15,340 nucleotides of DNA, taken from CAZVEV01 sp964625865. Its GTDB lineage: Bacteria > Planctomycetota > Phycisphaerae > SM23-33. How positions within the stretch are numbered: position 1 is the stretch's first letter; the number at the start of each line of letters is the position of its first letter. Both the position numbers and the translations under genes were made by a program. A model generated the notes under the pieces. The model did no database searches. It was not told the DNA's origin and saw nothing but the letters and a program-made list of their open reading frames with translations. Shown piece by piece: positions 13,408-15,340 of the stretch. The stretch lies in assembly GCA_964625865.1 (NCBI GenBank), contig CAZVEV010000129.1, forward strand, positions 1 to 15,340. Direction: 5' to 3'.

Positions 13408-14787
13408 CTACTCGTCGGGGTTTCGGATGGCGTGGAGGGATTCGGCGGCTTGTTTGCTCAGGCGGGGGTCGGGGGGGTTGGCGGCTTTGGTCAGGGCGGG
13501 GATGGCGGGGCGGCCTCGTTGGGCGGTTCGGGCCAGGGCGTGGGCGCAGGCCCAGCGGAGGTGAAGGTCCTCGGCGTCGTTGTCGAGGAGGGTGATGATC
13601 GGGGCGATGGCGGGGTCGGGCATGTCGAGGTCCATCAGGGCCAGCACGGCGGCTTGACGGACCTGGGTGTCGGTGTCGGACAGTGTCTTGACCAGAGCGG
13701 CCGGGGCGGGCGAGGTCGGCGCCGCGACCTTGCCCAGCGCGGTGGCGGCGGCCTTTCGCACGGACCATTGGGTGTCGGCCAGGCAGGTGATCAGCGCGGC
13801 GGTCGCGGCCCTGCCCTCCTCGCCGAAGTTCGCCAGCGACTCGGCGGCGGCGGTCCGGACGTCGCTGTAGGTGTGGGTCAGGGCCGGTATCAGGGCGGCG
13901 GTGGTCCGGTCTCGCGCCGTCTCGTACTTGCCCAGAACGCTGGCGGCCTCCCGGACCATATCGCGGTCCGTGCCGGTCACCGCCTTCCGCAGGGCCGGGA
14001 CGGCCGCCTCGCCGTGCGGGGCGATGTCGCGAAAGGCGTAGATGCACGCCAGGCGGACGGCCGGGGTCTCGCTGTCGTCGCCGAGGCGTTTGGCCAGCGC
14101 GGGTATCACCTGGTCCGGCGTGCCGAGCGCTGCCAGCGCCTCGACCGCCGCCTGCCGCACCTTCCCGTCCTGATCGTCGAGCGACGTGACCAGGGCCTGC
14201 ACCACCTCGCCGTGGGGCCTGGCGACATTGCCGATCGCCTCCACCGCCGCCTGCCGCACGGCGGGGTGTGTGTCATCCAGACGGGCCAGAAGCGCCTTGG
14301 CGACGTCGTCTGACTCGACGCGGATCTTGCCCAGCGACACCGCCGCCGCGGCACGGACGTCCGGGCTCTTGTCGTCCAGCGCGCCGGTCAGCGCGCGGGC
14401 GACGTCCTTCCGATTGCCCTTGATCTCGCCGAGGACCTTGGCCGCAAACAGACGGACGGGCTGCTTCTCGTGGTCGATCGCCTCGGCCAGGGCCCCCGCC
14501 GCCGGGGCGCCGACGGCCAGGAACGCCGCCCGCAGCCCGCCGGCGCCGAAGCGTCCCTCGCCCAGCCGCTCGGCCAACACGCCGGCGGCGCGGTCGCCCA
14601 GGTCGCGGAGTTCTTTTTCGATCGCCGGCGTGATCTCGCCCTTGTCCTCGGCAAGGATGCCCAGGATCTCCTCGACCCGAGACGTGGTTAACTGTGCGCG
14701 GATGAACAGGCCGGACCAGACCAGCACGGCCACCAGCGCCACCCCAACGGCTATCCGCATCCACGATTCCTTGCCCATGCTCGCCAT
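13408..14787 (-). CDS. membrane-anchored HEAT-repeat protein
   Basis: This 459-residue protein starts at 14787, where GGGAG (14795-14799) lies 7 nt upstream. A longer in-frame start at 14820 would sit on the predicted -10 box. Residues 11-29 are a single hydrophobic helix after a short basic N-terminus, a likely signal anchor. From about residue 65 to the end come ten or more helical repeats of about 33 residues. Each carries a D-x(4-5)-VR core: EKQPVR, KSPDVR, THPAVR, QDGKVR, SETPAVR, RDMVR, YSDVR, QWSVR, TDTQVR, then a weaker EDLHLR. This is the HEAT/PBS-lyase-like pattern that forms a curved protein-binding solenoid. No lyase or kinase domain is attached, so it is probably a scaffold facing the periplasm-side space. 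The partner is unknown. It appears to be its own transcript. Confidence 0.85.
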   Translation of the reverse strand: MASMGKESWMRIAVGVALVAVLVWSGLFIRAQLTTSRVEEILGILAEDKGEITPAIEKELRDLGDRAAGVLAERLGEGRFGAGGLRAAFLAVGAPAAGALAEAIDHEKQPVRLFAAKVLGEIKGNRKDVARALTGALDDKSPDVRAAAAVSLGKIRVESDDVAKALLARLDDTHPAVRQAAVEAIGNVARPHGEVVQALVTSLDDQDGKVRQAAVEALAALGTPDQVIPALAKRLGDDSETPAVRLACIYAFRDIAPHGEAAVPALRKAVTGTDRDMVREAASVLGKYETARDRTTAALIPALTHTYSDVRTAAAESLANFGEEGRAATAALITCLADTQWSVRKAAATALGKVAAPTSPAPAALVKTLSDTDTQVRQAAVLALMDLDMPDPAIAPIITLLDNDAEDLHLRWACAHALARTAQRGRPAIPALTKAANPPDPRLSKQAAESLHAIRNPDE

Positions 14788-14818
14788 CTCAAGTCTCCCG
14801 GAAATACTCGATTCTCCC

Positions 14819-14846
14819 ACGATACGCGCGAGCGTCGCCGAGTCAA
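14819..14846 (-). promoter_or_regulatory. sigma-70-type promoter for the HEAT-repeat gene
   Basis: On the minus strand TTGACT (14841-14846) is followed after 16 nt by TATCGT (14819-14824). Transcription would begin near 14812, about 25 nt before the ATG at 14787, a normal short leader. The -10 box is the weaker part (four of six). Confidence 0.5.
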
Positions 14847-15149
14847 GGGCGCCGCCGGGGTCTCCGGCCCGCCGGTTGCGGAGACGCGGGCGCAGTCGGT
14901 CTTCGGCGGTGGAGAGCCCTTGTCAGGGTGCGGCGTCACGTCTCGCCCAGCCGGACGCCCTGGCACGCACGAGGCCGCGGCCTGAGCGACGATCTGGCGG
15001 CCGACGGGGTAGACCCCGCCTTGGGGCGTGGCATGCGGCTACGGGGCGTTTACGGACGTTGGCCGGGACGCGCCCTGACGGCGAGGTGTGCGACCTTCTC
15101 GTCCTCGCGGAGGTCTCGAGACAGGAAGGGGGAAAGGGAGGAGGTCCTT

Positions 15150-15175
15150 GACGGGATAGCAAGGATAGACGGGAT
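15150..15175. repeat. short direct repeat (GACGGGAT, 18-nt spacing)
   Basis: GACGGGAT occurs at 15150-15157 and 15168-15175, each followed by a similar purine-rich AGCA or GGCA. It is in the 553-nt gene-free stretch 14788-15340, which otherwise shows only the two promoters. Confidence 0.4.
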
Positions 15176-15254
15176 GGCATCACGTAGCCGACCGGCCGTT
15201 CCTGCCTGTCGCTCATTCGCCGCAAGATTGTCGCAGAACAGGATGCGATTCTTC

Positions 15255-15282
15255 TTGACGCCGCGTGAAAATGTGCTATAAT
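15255..15282 (+). promoter_or_regulatory. strong sigma-70 promoter leading out of the right edge
   Basis: TTGACG (15255-15260), a 16-nt spacer and a perfect TATAAT (15277-15282) preceded by TG at 15274-15275 (extended -10). Transcription would begin near 15289, so 15289-15340 is the leader or first codons of a gene beyond the window. GGAGG at 15318-15322 could be its ribosome binding site, but no start is certain. Confidence 0.65.
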
Positions 15283-15340
15283 TCTGGCTCATCCGGATAA
15301 TGCGTAGGTACAGCGGTGGAGGTGCTTGATTCTGAGGTGG

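Noticed and set aside
14928..15281. Plus-strand open frame of 117 codons near the right edge
   Set aside because: It has Arg/Ser-rich composition, no ribosome binding site and no recognisable motif, and it runs through the strong promoter at 15255-15282.

Overview
The window is GC-rich DNA that most resembles an anaerobic or Phycisphaerae-like planctomycete (inference, no search run). The clues are an ECF sigma factor of the type expanded in Planctomycetes with a FecR-type partner, two secreted proteins ending in near-identical PEP-CTERM sorting tails, a HEAT-repeat membrane protein, a short HicBA module, and intergenic palindromic and minisatellite repeats. No rRNA, tRNA, CRISPR array, transposase or phage gene is visible.

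Layout. Plus strand, 1-5262: the last 26 codons of an unrecognised gene (to 83); a hicB-hicA toxin-antitoxin pair (248-672) behind a perfect TATAAT; then a tight three-gene unit of ECF sigma factor (801-1331), FecR-like transmembrane partner (1328-3253) and an isoprenylcysteine-methyltransferase-like membrane protein with a large unrecognised C-terminal region (3268-5262). The N-terminus of that last gene is read through a palindromic intergenic-type repeat (3284-3408). Minus strand, 14787-5351: a HEAT-repeat membrane-anchored protein (14787-13408); two PEP-CTERM proteins in one unit (12971-11111) ending at a strong hairpin; then a giant 1400-residue coiled-coil membrane protein (10748-6546) followed after 10 nt by a secreted Kelch-like propeller protein (6535-5351). 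The two strands converge on a hairpin at 5307-5327. A strong promoter at 15255-15282 points out of the right edge.

How the genes may work together. The sigma-FecR pair looks like a membrane-linked transcription switch, and its FecR half carries an unrecognised domain present twice, exactly 210 residues apart. The coiled-coil protein is built from units of exactly 141 residues (six full units plus the start of a seventh), ends in a two-helix membrane anchor, and is probably co-expressed with the propeller protein. Most of the window is therefore envelope biology: anchored, secreted or surface-sorted proteins. The two least explained items are the 141-residue super-repeat protein and the duplicated FecR tail; I can describe both but cannot give their function.
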